Below, piece by piece: positions 21,259 through 32,912 of a stretch of DNA of 64,000 nt. The stretch covers positions 16,050,982-16,114,981 of the forward strand of contig CM077831.1 of NCBI GenBank assembly GCA_039720395.1, read 5' to 3'. Position numbers and translations under genes: made by a program. Numbering within the stretch: position 1 is the stretch's first letter; each line of letters begins with the position of its first letter. Source of the stretch: Liquidambar formosana. Taxonomy: Eukaryota; Streptophyta; Magnoliopsida; Saxifragales; Altingiaceae. The notes below the pieces were generated by a model that was given only the letters and a program-made list of their open reading frames with translations, ran no database searches and was not told the origin of the DNA.

Positions 21259-21724
21259 GGCTGATGAGATTGGGATGGTCTGCGAGTAGCTAAAAATGAA
21301 CTTGGGCCTTTTAGTGACAGAGGGTTGTTAGACCGACAGGTCGGTATTATTTTACTAGTCACTATCAGACGGAGTTGGGAGTAGGGACAAGGCTGACCAC
21401 TGGTTTATCTTCTTTTTCTTGTGGTTAGAATCCAGCCGATTTGGAATTTCTAGGGGCATGTTCGGGAACTTGACTAGATCTTGGTTCAAAACTGTTACCT
21501 GATTTTTAAATAAACTAAGTCACAATTGGTTTGAAAAAAACTTTATTTATGCCTTGTTTTTAAAACAAAGCTGAACTAATTAACAGGAAAAAGAGATTTA
21601 CCAAACAGTGCGAAATCAAACTGGCTGGCCAAGTTTTCAGGTTTGTCAAACAACCCTAGGATATTCTGGAAATTCTGGTACGTTTGGAGACTTCTGAACT
21701 GAAATAGGGTTAATTTGGCTCATT
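21259..21724. promoter_or_regulatory. Presumed promoter region of the SDR gene
   Basis: This lies immediately upstream of the SDR start on the minus strand. I see no strong TATA box; a weak AT-rich candidate (TAAAATAATAC) lies about 75-90 bp before the ATG. The call is positional only. Confidence 0.35.
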
Positions 21725-21910
21725 AAATTTTGGGGAAATACTAGTTAATCCCACATTTTTCCTTACAAATCTTGTCCTACTAAAAGAGAATGGGTAAAGT
21801 TGTGGGACCCATATGATTAAATTTTAAAAATTGAGACAAAACTAAATTTACATAGTATGGCAATATTTGTAGGGCAAAGCGTGGGGCTAATGAGTATTTC
21901 CCCAAATTTT
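21725..21910. mobile_element. Small MITE upstream of the SDR gene (186 bp)
   Basis: The left end AAATTTTGGGGAAATACTAG and the right end, read on the minus strand AAAATTTGGGGAAATACTCA, form a terminal inverted repeat of about 28 bp. TTAATCCCAC faces TTAGCCCCAC further in. There is no ORF. It sits within 650 bp of the SDR start and could affect its promoter. Confidence 0.65.
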
Positions 21911-23150
21911 GTTGCAAGTTTAGAAAAATTGGTTGAATTTGAACAAAAAAAAAAATTAAAAATTAAAAATTGGGTAAATTGTATCTAGACCTCTTGTATT
22001 TGCTGACGAATACACGTCACCCCTTGTACTTTTTGAAATTGCACTTGACACTCCTTATCAGTCAATAGTTGACTAATTGTGTTAAAATCAAGATAAAATG
22101 ACAATAGTATCCCTCTTTAATAAAACCCAGCATTTTGAGCCAACTTTCATCCCCTTTTGATGCTGGGTATTGAAACAGAGTGTCTTGGGAACTCTAATAC
22201 CAAAACGCTGAGTTTCACATCATACTACACAAACACACCATTTTGGTCAAAGTAATTCTGATCCCAAACCACGGCCATCAAAACTCTTGTCTCCAATAGA
22301 AGGTGAGCATGGTGAGTTTGCTGACTTGCCATTAGGGACAAGCTCGCTGGAGTCTGAGTTGAAACCCTCCATCAAAAACGTGATGACAACTCCTCCCTCT
22401 CTTTATCATTCTTCAGTTCTACCCCATTTTTCCTTTCTATCTTAGTCTTCTGTTTTTTTTTTTTTTTTTATGTCGCATGCAATTGTAGGTTTTGGAAAAT
22501 GGCTCCCCCAACTTGGTCCAGGAAATTACAGCCCCATTTGCCCATCTCTTTCCTCTTCTTTACTTTTTCTCTCTCTCCTCTCTGTTTTTCTCACGTTACT
22601 CCCTTCGTCTCTTTGATTTAATGATTTCATTAATGATTTATGGAGAGAATTGCTACATCCAACGCTGGGTGGAGTGAATTGCCTCTGACTGGGGTTGGCT
22701 ACACTCAATCTAAGGTAGAAGTTGAAAGCACACATGGAATACTTCGTACTCTTTGTTTTGATCCCAAGCAACAAAGCATAGAAGGCCTAGTATTGTGTTA
22801 AAAGTTAACATTCCTATTGTGATTGCATTACTGCCTTGTTTTAATGGTGGAAGATCAATCATCCACAATTATATGGAAGAAAAAGTAAGTGGATTTCAGT
22901 ATAAAGAGTGTCAATTGAATTTGTTGCATGCCACATAAAACCACTAGATCTTAGCTTTCAACATGAGGATTCCCTCCTTAGAAAGATCTATTGTGAGATG
23001 GGTTATGCGTATGTATCTGTTCTTATAATATAATTAGGAGTTTTGCTGACATAAGTAAAGTGCTGATGAGTTTCTTTAATGAGTCTTCCCTCCAAATTGC
23101 ATTCTTCTCATCATCTTTGGCCCCACAAATGATGTCAGCAACTCCCTAAT
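21911..23150. other. Intergenic DNA, no gene recognised
   Basis: Short open frames lack any family signature. A T-rich run lies at 22450-22470. No repeat boundary was found. Confidence 0.45.
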
Positions 23151-23815
23151 CTAATTTTTTTTTTCTTCCCTCCCCTCACAGTACAACCTTCCCTCTTTCC
23201 TTCCCCCTTTTTTTTTTTTTTTTTTTTCCTATTCACTCGTAATGTCAGCAACTCAGCACTTCCTTCTTTTTTTTTCCTTTCTTTCTCCTTGGCTCTCTGG
23301 TTCTCCTCCCCTTCCCCATATGCTCTTTGGTTCTCCCCTTCCGCGTACACATTCCCTCTCCCTCTACCTTTCCCAAACCTTTCCCCCATCCCTTCTTTTA
23401 TTTTTTTCTTCCCTTTCCCCGTACACCTTCCCTCTCCCTCTTCCTTCCTTTTCTCTGTTCTCCTCTTTCTCTCTTCTTATTCTCTCCTCTTCCTCACTTC
23501 TCAAGATCCCTACTTTCCTTCTCCCTCTTCCACACAATGTTAGCAACTCCTCTATTTTTTTTCCCCCCCGTACACCTTCCCTCTCCCTTTTCCTTCCCTT
23601 TCTCTGGTCTCCTCTTTCTCTCTCCTTATTCTCTACTCTTCCTTACTTCCCAATATACCCGTGCAGTACTTCCTTCTCTCTTTCCCTCTCCTATTTTTTC
23701 CCTTTTCAGATTTCAAATTTCAAACATAAAATACATCTTCCACTTCAAATTTCCTCTTCTCCTTTGTCCTTCTCTCTCTCTCTTCCCCCCCCCCCAAACT
23801 TTTCATCCTTCACAC
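23150..23815. repeat. Polypyrimidine (C/T) tract with degenerate tandem units
   Basis: About 650 bp are almost entirely C and T on the plus strand. Phrases such as CCGTACACCTTCCCTCTCCC and ATGT.AGCAACTC recur (23240, 23413, 23537, 23567). The long open frames here are composition artefacts rich in Ser, Leu, Phe and Pro. Confidence 0.8.
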
Positions 23816-23878
23816 TAGCTCAGCTACTCCCTCAACCAACAATTTCAGCACCGAGAAGAATTTTGGTATCTTCGTAAT

Positions 23879-25097
23879 GGGTGGTTGCTGTGGTTTATGA
23901 TTTCGTTTGTTGAGAAAGTCCACTTGCACAATTGAATAGGTTAGTCAAAATGTAGGTGGCAAAGTTCATATTTTTCATAACTTTTTTTCCCTTCTCTGGG
24001 TTTTGCATTTTGGCTCCATGGATACTGACTTATTATATGCTTTGTTTGCTTGAAATGTTGTTCCTTGGTTTTTTCATGTTATTTTGTTTTCAATATAGAG
24101 TATGTAAATGATATAAAAACAAGATTCACGAGTTCAATGGGCAATTTAATCCAAACACCCCTTTTGCTCTGAAAAATACTTTATAAAATTTAATCAAACA
24201 CCAACAAATGAAAACCATGGTTTTCACTAAGAGATTGAAATCAATCTAAAATCCATGTATTATGTGTTGAAAAGGGAAAAACCAAGTGGCTTGCAATCCA
24301 CTTGGTTTGTGAATTGATTAATTCTGCATTCCAGTGAGTCTGAAGTGTGTTGAAAGAAGGGTCTGAGTAATAAATTGTCAAATATAAGACAATATAAACA
24401 TTTAGCAATGTGATTTAAGAACTTCTAGACGAGACCTTTTAGACTAAAAATAAAAGAACAACATGCACTCTAGATGCATTTTATGAAAGTTTAAAGTATA
24501 TCTTAATATTCAAAGAACATTTCTTTAAAAAATATCATGTAATAGACAACCAATCTACCATTGTTATTTTATTAGGTAACTGAAGGTGCCATTAGATTTG
24601 TGCATGAGAACAGCCAAATAATTGTGTATGCGTGAATCTCAAAGCAACAAACCCATGCAAAGCTTTCAATTTTAATGTGCATCAACCAGAATCAATATGG
24701 CTCTATAGCGTACTTATTTTTAATTCATAAAGGGTACTTATTTTTAACGTGCATCAACCAGAATCAATATTGCTTGAAATGTTGTTCTTTGGTTTTTTCA
24801 TGTTATTTTGTTTTCAGTATAGAATTATTCACTTCCTCTCTTCTACCATTTATTCACTCCCTTGCTTCTTATTCATGTAGGAGTAGCCACTTTGTAAACC
24901 ATAGAAACTCCTCTATTTTGCTAATGAATAACTCATTGTCAGTGGTTTAAGTTGACAAGAATCATCCATTGATGAGCCAGAGTAGCTTCTCATAGTCCTA
25001 GAAGTTTCTAAGAAAAAAGCATGCTCATCCACTTCCTGTTTCAGTCCATTAATCTACCTATCATGAATATACCTATGCCTTCAACAAATCATTTTAA
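23879..25097. other. Intergenic DNA with two short duplications
   Basis: A segment of about 53 bp at 24048-24100 (GCTTGAAATGTTGTTCCTTG...) recurs at 24771-24823 with two or three changes. GTGCATCAACCAGAATCAAT recurs at 24678 and 24751. No gene was recognised. Confidence 0.6.
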
Positions 25098-25102
25098 GAT
25101 TA
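25098..25102. repeat. 5-bp target-site duplication, left (LTR element)
   Basis: GATTA, repeated at 27102-27106. Confidence 0.85.
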
Positions 25103-25665
25103 TGACGCGGGAATTCTATGGGGTACCACATTATGGCTAGGTGGAAAACTCTTGGCACCTTAATGTTGGGAAATAACAAAGACTTGGTACTTGTGATATG
25201 CCTTTGGAAAAAGAAGTTAGTTTAGAAACTAGTGTTATTAATTATATCTTGTTATTAGAGTCTAGTAACTTGTGTTGTTATGTTTAGTAAGTTGTATTTC
25301 TATTTTGGAAAATGTATTTGATTATTTTGTAATTTGGAGTATTGTTGGAAGTTGCAGAAGGTGTTAAGTATCTATCAATGGTGGAAGTGCTATATAAAGG
25401 TGTAGAGATCTTATGTAAAAGAGAATGCAAAAATAATAAATGAGAATTCAGCCTTTGGCTTTCTAAGAAGAAGGAGTTCTTCTTGTTTCTATTGCTCTTA
25501 TCCCTTTGGTGGATTCCTTTGGGTGGCAAGTTTTACCAATACTCTTATCCCTTGGGTGGGTTCCTTAGGGTGGCGAATATAAAATTAACCCGATTTTCTC
25601 TTGTCTGATTCCCAATCGTATTTGATTCATATTCGCTTGTTTTGGCCCTCTATTTTTCGGCGTCA
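25103..25665 (+). repeat. 5' LTR (563 bp)
   Basis: It begins TGACGCGGGAATTC and ends CGGCGTCA, so the LTR itself has six-base inverted ends (TGACGC/GCGTCA). It is nearly identical to 26540-27101. A TATATAAAGG promoter-like box lies near 25391. Confidence 0.9.
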
Positions 25666-25667
25666 AA

Positions 25668-25680
25668 TTGGTATCAGAGC
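25668..25680 (+). promoter_or_regulatory. Primer-binding site (tRNA-Met type)
   Basis: TTGGTATCAGAGC begins two bases after the 5' LTR. TGGTATCAGAGC is the usual plant initiator-Met PBS. Confidence 0.9.
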
Positions 25681-26539
25681 AAGTTCGACTCTTGGAGAAA
25701 GCAAGGATGAGTGGCACAAAAGAATATGAACTTCAAATACTTTGGAGACAAGTTGAAAAGCTTCTGTGGCGTTTACAACACTACGATGCTCTAGAATATG
25801 ATGACTCCCATCATAGCTTGGAGTGTAATTCATCAAATGATGAGGAAGTGCAGCAAGATTGGCCTTTCTCATCACCAGAGCACCTTCTTAAAGACTTTGT
25901 TGATTAGAGTAAGCTACCTATTTATGATGATTATGGTGATATGGACCAAGGTGAGAATTTGATAGATGCAAATCACTTTGACACTAAGTGCAAATTCCAT
26001 AATAAGGTGAGTTCCAATATTGTTCTTCACTATGAGTAGTGTGATAATTCTTTCTTGCTAAACATGGAGAAAAAGGATGAGAAAAATCAAGTGGATGGAG
26101 AACTACCACCGATCTTTGATGAAAATGAAAATGATGGTCATGTGATCTATAGTCCAACTTCAAGTTGTGAATTTGTCATTCCCAAAAAAATACATATTTG
26201 TTGATGATCCATTAAAATTAGTTTTTGACAAAGATCTTTATTTGAATGTTAAAAAAAAAAGTTAAATGCTTCAAGTTGATGGTCATATTTGTACAAAGTT
26301 TGAAGTGGAATGATAAAGCATGGAGCAAAGTTGGACTTCATCATCAACTTATGCCAACATATGAAAAGCATTATGGGGTTTTGATTGGAGTAATCATACA
26401 TCATTACAAAGTTCGAGGATGAGTTATCTCAAACCGGTGGAGTATCATGTAATCAAACAAGAACCATACTTTCAGCCATCAATTGCTTGGAGACTTGGCA
26501 CTAAAACTCAAGGACGAGTTCTTTCCAACCGGGGGAGTA

Positions 26540-27101
26540 TGACACGGGAATTCTATGTGGTACCACATTATGGCTAGGTGGAACACTCTTGGCACCTTAA
26601 TGTTGGGAAATAACAAAGACTTGGTACTTGTGATATGCCTTTGGAAAAAGAAGTTAGTTTAGAAACTAGTGTTATTAATTATATCTTGTTATTAGAGTCT
26701 AGTAACTTGTGTTGTTATGTCTAGTAAGTTGTATTTCTATTTTGGAAAATGTATTTGATTATTTTGTAATTTGGAGTATTGTTGGAAGTTGTAGAAGGTG
26801 TTAAGTATCTGTCAATGGTGGAAGTGCTATAGAAAGGTGTAGAGATCTTATGTAAAAGAGAATGCAAAATATTAAATGAGAATTCAGCCTTTGGCTTTCT
26901 AAGAAGAAGGAGTTCTTCTTGTTTCTATTGCTCTTATCCCTTTGGTGGATTCCTTTGGGTGGCAAGTTTTACCAACACTCTTATCCCTTGGGTGGGTTCC
27001 TTAGGGTGGCGAGTATAAAATTAACCTGCTTTTCTCTTGTCTAATTCCCAATCGTGTTTGATTCATATTCGCTTGTTTTGACCCTCCATTTTCAGGCGTC
27101 A
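26540..27101 (+). repeat. 3' LTR (562 bp)
   Basis: Matches 25103-25665 apart from scattered substitutions and small indels (for example TGACAC for TGACGC at its start). It ends GGCGTCA before the GATTA duplication. Confidence 0.9.
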
Positions 27102-27106
27102 GATTA

Positions 27107-28030
27107 AAATAAAGAAAAACTACCCCCCCTAAAACAAAAGAAAAAAAGAAAAAAAAGATAGTACCAATAAGTTTTTGAAAAAATCTTTGTATGCACAAAC
27201 CTATAATCTCGGTCAGTGTGGGGATAAGAAGCTGAGTTCAAATGCAAATGGGTAGTGTTGTCTTGAGCTGAAAAGCCAATCCCCGACGGTCTTGAGGAAG
27301 ATGAGTGAGGGTAATAGAAGGGATGGCGGAGATGGGTATTATTGTACCAAGAATTTTGTTTACTGACATCTTTCTTAGTTTTTAATTTTTAATTTCTGCT
27401 TTTACTATATATTGTTTCTCTTGAATTCACCATTTCTTTCTCTTTGTTCCTTGTTTTGTTTGGCCTAAACCTATGCTAAATCCTTTTGGGTCTTTTATTT
27501 TCTTATGAGTTATTCCCCCACCCTTTTTTTTTTCCCTTTCCTTTCCTGACATTGAAGTGCTATAATTCAACCAGCATCTTTGTGGATAGTATTGTTGATT
27601 TATTGGAGTGTCAATTTTAGGGATTTTATATATTCCAACTTACTTTAGGATTTAGCAGATTCACATAGGGATTTTATATATTCCCACTTACTTTAGTTTT
27701 CATAATTAGCACTTTGTATAATCAAGTCTATTTACTATTTGTTCATTTTTTTCATTACAGGGCTTGAAATAACAGGCACTTTACCTTATTCATTTTCAAC
27801 TGATAACATATGCTTTGTTTGGCTTACTTTTGTTCATCATCCCACTTTTATGTTGATTATGCTAGTGTTTTCCCTTCCGTTTGTGCTACTTTAATTAGTA
27901 AATTCTTTTTAAATTACACCCCCACCCCCTTTTTTATGCAATTTTTATTTCCCCTAAATTTTCCTTCTTCATTTTTTATTTTTATTTTTCAACCAAAGTT
28001 TGGACTCATTCTTTTTCTTCTTCTTCTTCT

Positions 28031-28062
<32 letters not shown>

Positions 28063-28681
28063 CATGCTATGCTTCTTGGATACCCATATCCTACATTTGA
28101 CTTCTACGAAACTTTTGAAGGTAAACTGTTGAAGAGAATATAGTTGAGATTGTATAACTTTGGTGTGGTATTGTTTTAATCTTACTTCTATTTTTTATTT
28201 CTTAATGAATGTTTTGGATGACTTTTGGTCAATTTAATTTCCTATGCTTTGTAGAGTTATCAGATAATGTTTTTGGATTGGTTTTGATTTTCTTAGTTGT
28301 GATTGTTGATATAAAACTTGGAGTTTTGGGTATTATTGTAGCAAGGAGAATGGTTATGGTGGTGGTTGTTGTGGGTATCAGTGGTTATCGATGAAAATAA
28401 AAGTGTGGTTAGAGGGAGTCAATGTTGCATATAGGTCTTTAGTTATTGACAAGATGGGTGGTAGTATTGATGGATTTGTTGTTGGTGAGGGAAGAGCTTT
28501 GAAGATACTGGAGAGGAGTCCTTGCTTCTTTTGATGCTGAAGAGGTGATCAGATGGGATGGGCATGCCTGAAACCATGTATTTGAAAATAAGAGCTTGGT
28601 GTTCAAGCTCTTTCCACTAGGATGCAGTGAATGGAAACCTGTTTTGTCCACTCATCATTGAGAAACACATAAAAAAAACAA
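27107..28681. other. Intergenic DNA, no gene recognised
   Basis: T-rich stretches at 28010-28062 include (TTC)n and a T run of more than 30. The frame around 28320-28650 ends near a long A run but matches no family that I know. Confidence 0.45.
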
Positions 28682-28685
28682 CAAC

Positions 28686-28713
<28 letters not shown>
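28682..28713. repeat. Poly-A run (about 30 bases)
   Basis: A long A run interrupted by C near its start. It could be a retroposon tail, but no SINE or LINE body or target duplication was recognised. Confidence 0.7.
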
Positions 28714-28716
<3 letters not shown>

Positions 28717-28737
28717 CTGAAAGAGAATAACAACAAC

Positions 28738-29666
28738 TTCTGAATCAAAGAACTTTCAGACTTCTGGGGGCAGTGAGGGAAAGAAAGAAAGAAAGAGAGA
28801 TAGTTCCTCTAGAGGGAAATACAGGGAGGTGATGTGTTTAAGTAAACAAACAAAGGAGTCTTTGCTGCTGCTGTTGCTGCAATGCTGCTGCTGCAATGTT
28901 GCTGCCTCTGTGGTAGCACTTGTGTTAACATAGTTGGGATTGAAATTTTTGTGATAATTAAGCCTCCATTGTGTTTCTTTAGATGTTAAGTTGGTTGATA
29001 TCCAATTCCTGATATTTTTGGTGTTATTGACCTTATATTTTGCTTTTGTTGAACTTTACGATGCCGATTTTTGCTTTTACCTTCCATTTACTTGCTAAGA
29101 AATTAGATTTATAGTCTATCATCCTGTACTAATCTAAATATATATATATAGATAGGTAATGTTATTTTTTGCTCTTAGTTGGGATCTTCATTTCGTTGGT
29201 GAATACTTAAATTGTAGTGTGCTCAATGGAGGGAGGTTATCATGAGTAGCTTAGAATTATTGGTAGGAACCCATGAAGTATAGCTAAGCATTTTCATTGG
29301 CATTATGGAGTTTTAATAGCTAAGCATTTTCATTTGATGACTGCTGCAAATTTTCCCAACCTAACCAACTTTAATTTTTTGATTTCTATCGACATTTGAT
29401 ATTAGGATTATTAGGAAGAACAACTGAATTATATTTTGAAGTTCATCTTCTAGGTGTCTCTTAGTTGGTATGGTTTATTTGATAGTTGCAATGTATACGT
29501 AACTGGATCTATAATTTAGCACTGTTGGTGTTTCTCAAATTAAATATAATAAATAAAATGTTTTCTAATCTCATCCATAAGGGATTTTGTTTTCTTTAAC
29601 CGCTAATTAATTCAATTTTATTTCCTTTGACATTTTTTATTCAGCTCACATATGTATTGATTTTTT
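28738..29666. repeat. 929-bp tandem duplication, copy 1
   Basis: It begins TTCTGAATCAAAGAACTTTC and is repeated directly at 29667. It carries a CTG-rich microsatellite at 28863-28905. No long ORF. Confidence 0.9.
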
Positions 29667-30598
29667 TTCTGAATCAAAGAAGTTTTAGAGTTTTGGGGGC
29701 AGTGAGGGAAAGAAAGAAAGAGAGATAGTTCCTCTAGAGGGAAATACAGGGAGGTGGTGTGTTTAAGTAAACAAACAGAGGAGCCTTTGCTGCAGCTGCT
29801 GCTGTTGCTACAATGCTACTGCTGCTGCTGCAATGTTGCTGCCTCTGTGGGAACACTTGTGTTAACATAGTTGGGATTGAAATTTTTGTGATAATTGAGC
29901 CTCCATTGTGTTTCTTTCGATGTTGAGTTGGTTGATATCCAATTCCTAATATTTTTGGTGTTATTGACCTTATATTTTGCTTTTGTTGAACTTTACAATG
30001 CCAATTTTTGCTTTTACCTTCCATTTACTTGCTAAAAAATTAGATTTATAGCCCATCATCCTATACTACTCTAAATATATATATAGATAGGTAATGTTAT
30101 TTTTTGCTCTTAGTTGGGATCTTCATTTCGTTGGTGAATACTTAAATTGTAGTGTGCTCAATGGAGGGGAGTTCTTATCTTGAGTAGCTTAGGATTATTG
30201 GTAGGAACCCATGAAGTATAGCTAAGCATTTTCATTGGCATTATGGAGTTTTAATAGCTAACATTTTCATTTGATGACTGCTGTAAATTTTCCCAACCTA
30301 ACCAACTTTAATTTTTTGATTTCTATCAACATTTGATATTAGGATCATTAGGAAGAACAACTGAATTATATTTTGAAATTCATTTTCTAGGTGTCTCTTA
30401 GTTGGTATGGTCTATTTGATAGTTGCAACATATACGTAACTTGGTTTATAATTTCGCACTGTTGGTGTTTCTCAAATTAAATATAATAAATAAAACGTTT
30501 TCTAATCTCATCCATAAGGGATTTTGTTTTCTTTAACCCCTAATTAATTCATTTTTATTTCCCTTGACATTTTTTATTCAGCTCACATATGTATTGAC
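29667..30598. repeat. 929-bp tandem duplication, copy 2
   Basis: Direct copy of 28738-29666 with scattered substitutions, small indels and a differently arranged CTG tract (29789-29840). The similarity stops at about 30598, at GTATTGA. Confidence 0.9.
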
Positions 30599-31856
30599 TT
30601 TTTAAAATTTTTGTTATTATCCCAGGTTGTTTTTTGGACCCTGCATTTGATTGTTACAAAAATTTTGGAAGTTAAAAGAGTTGTGATTAAAGAACTTCCT
30701 TTTTGGACTTCTGGTGTCAATATTTGTAAGAATTCCTATTCTCAATTTTACTATTGTTGAGTAATGTCTCTTCCTGTTAGTCTTTGTTTGCAAGCACCAA
30801 ACAACATGGTTTCAAACTATTAGTTTGACCTTGATTCTTTGACAATTTGTGATCTAATTGATGAACTTTAATTGGCTCATTTTTCTTTTTTTTCCCCCCG
30901 TTTATTTTGAAACTTATATTTTATTGACGTATCATGTGATTATAAAATCAAAATCTTATAGTTAGTTGTGTGGTTCTTGATTATTTGACAATTTGTGATC
31001 TAATTGATGAACTTTAATTGCCTTCTTTTTTCATGTGATTATAATATCAAAATCTTATAGTTAGTTGTGTGGCCCAACCTTCTCTAGGGTCCAAAAATTT
31101 GAGAATTGTCTTCTGTGAAGTGACAGTTGCTTCCAAAGGTGTATGTTCTCTCATTGTACATGCTTTCATGTACATATGCACTATTTTTGCTTCCGTTGCA
31201 TGATTATATACTTTGTTATGTCAACTTTTTTCTTCTTTAGTTTCCTCAATCACATATCCATATTTATATCTTGAGTAATTTGATATTTGCTTCTACTATG
31301 TCTTAATTTTATCTTCCCTACCTTGGAATTGATGTGGCTAATGTATTGCACCTGCTTAGAGGATTTTCCAATGTTGTTTTTGACCGTTTCATTATTTTAA
31401 AAAATAAATTATTTAGAAGGAAACTTAAGGTTTATCGAATTGATTGTTTTAATTCATTTTGCCCTGTTTAGATATTGAGAGAGTCATGGAAAAGAAAAGC
31501 AAAATAAATTATTTGTAGCTGAAATCCATCTGCGACAATACCCAACCAACCTCACCCCTTTAACACATCTTTTATTTGTTTCAGAAGCAAACCTTGGGTT
31601 TATCGTTCCGATTTTTCATATGTGCAATACCCAACCAACCTCACCCCTTTGTTGCATTGAGCTGAATTGGTTAGAGAATTAGGATTGACCCACAGTTCTA
31701 ATCTGTTACGTTACAATATTCAACCGACTTCATCCCTCTCTTCTTCTTTAGTTTCCTCAATTACATGATCAAAATAACTCCTCCTAACGCCATCAACAAT
31801 GGAGTTTGAGATTCTATGTTTGAATCTGTTTTCCAGAGTAGAGTTGAATCATTCTA
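30599..31856. other. Intergenic DNA with a short local duplication
   Basis: GACAATTTGTGATCTAATTG (then ATGAACTTTAATTG) occurs at about 30840 and 30987, and CAAAATCTTATAGTTAGTTG at about 30949 and 31048. CAATACCCAACCAACCTCAC occurs at 31538 and 31626. No gene was recognised. The 5' end of Helitron copy 1 may lie here, but I could not identify it. Confidence 0.5.
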
Positions 31857-32601
31857 TGGCGTCTTCTATAAGCACAAATCGTAAAGAATCTCAACTCCAA
31901 CAGCACGTTGATCCAGGAGATGCTCGAACTTTACGAGCATCAATCTTGCATTCCAATCGAATGCGATGAGCCGGTCTCCTCTAAGAACCCACTGAACCAG
32001 GTAAATAAGCGATTTTGTGAAATAGATGGCAACACAAGTGGATCTCATTCTACGACTTTGACATTGCATCAATCGTGTAGAATTATTGCTTAGGAAGCGT
32101 AGGGCGTAGAAAGATGCTCGATTTTCAAGAATGTTAACTTCACGCTCGAAGTGATGTCGTGTTGAAGGCATGGAAGAAAACACCACCAAAGAACTTCCTA
32201 TTGCCGTGCCTCCTACTTTGAGCAACAACAATCCTAATGATTCTACATGTTGTAACTCCCTCATAAAATTTCAAAGAAAATCTCAGCTTTTTCACTCCAC
32301 AATACTACACTCAAGTGAGTTGCCAAGTGAAAATCTTGGGCCAATAGGCAATTATAATGTTGCAACTAATAATTATGACCCAAGCATCATACCTACATCT
32401 CCTAATGAAGATGGACTACCAAATGTTATTCCTGGAGTAGATGTAATGGTTCCAAACACGAGAGACATTGGCATTGCCGGTGCTACATCCGGTCCTTTAA
32501 ACATACCCGCACAAACAAGTTTCTCATTACATACATTCTTTCATGTCTTCCAAGATACTTCGTCAATATTTGGTACCCAAATATTAAATGCTTCATTTTA
32601 A
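31857..32601 (+). pseudogene. Possible 5' coding exons of Helitron copy 1
   Basis: Open stretches at 31857-31970 (MASSISTNRKESQL) and 32170-32601 (MEENTTKELPIAVPP) lie directly upstream of the recognisable RepHel N-terminal domain at 32627. Their composition (Asn, Ser, Pro, Thr rich) fits the variable N-terminus of plant RepHel proteins. I do not recognise a conserved motif, so the link rests on position. Confidence 0.3.
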
Positions 32602-32626
32602 ATAATTCTAGGTTCTTCATTTATCA

Positions 32627-32912
32627 TGCATTCAAGACGACGAAAAATATCAGAGCGTTGGACCAAGATCAATTATGTACTCTTATTGCAAAGCATTAAC
32701 GTGGATCGAAGAAAAGGTTGAAAACAGCGCGAAGAGTAACCTAAGATTTAGTCTTTGTTGTCAGCGTAGGCAAGTTATTTTGCCCTTACTTCCACCGACC
32801 CCTGACTTTTTAGAACAAAAATTCAAGGATAGGAGGTTTAAGAAGCATATAAGGGCGTACAACTCGATGTTGTCATTCACATCGATGGGTGGAAAAATTG
32901 ATCATTTCGTGT
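32627..32912 (+). pseudogene. Helitron copy 1: RepHel N-terminal part
   Basis: It encodes CC-type and N-terminal motifs of plant Helitron RepHel proteins: YCKALTWIEEKVENS, FSLCCQRRQVILPLL, and HIRAYNSMLSFTSMGGKIDH. The frame is shifted at least once before 32675. The reading frame stops being Helitron-like at 32912 (GGKIDHFV) and resumes at 40571 with SDGTGPYSF, across a 7.66-kb LTR insertion. Confidence 0.75.
32908..32912. repeat. 5-bp target-site duplication, left (long LTR insertion)
   Basis: CGTGT, repeated at 40571-40575. Removing the insertion and one copy restores GGKIDHFV followed by SDGTGPYSF in one frame. Confidence 0.85.

Larger units (their letters stand above)
25103..27101 (+). 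mobile_element. Complete non-autonomous LTR retrotransposon (1,999 bp)
   Basis: Two near-identical LTRs flank an internal region of only 874 bp. The primer-binding site TTGGTATCAGAGC (25668-25680), complementary to initiator tRNA-Met, follows the 5' LTR, and a polypurine stretch GGGGGAG precedes the 3' LTR. GATTA is duplicated at both outer ends. The interior has no protease, RT, RNase H or integrase. One short frame at 25707-25907 (MSGTKEYELQ) may be a gag-start relic. The phrase GACGAGTTCTTTCCAACCGG before the PPT resembles the 3' end of plant gypsy elements. It is a LARD/TRIM-like passenger that needs enzymes in trans. Confidence 0.9.

Noticed and set aside
23242..23877. A 211-residue open frame (and an overlapping 163-residue frame)
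   Set aside because: It is a by-product of the polypyrimidine tract. The protein is almost only Ser, Leu, Phe and Pro, with no domain, and several overlapping frames stay open for the same reason.
28209..28680. Processed retrogene ending in poly-A
   Set aside because: A frame of some length precedes the A run, but I find no homologous protein, no target duplication and two in-frame stops.
31866..32264. A 132-residue minus-strand frame
   Set aside because: It overlaps the plus-strand candidate Helitron exons, has no recognisable motif, and sits across a mixed-composition boundary.
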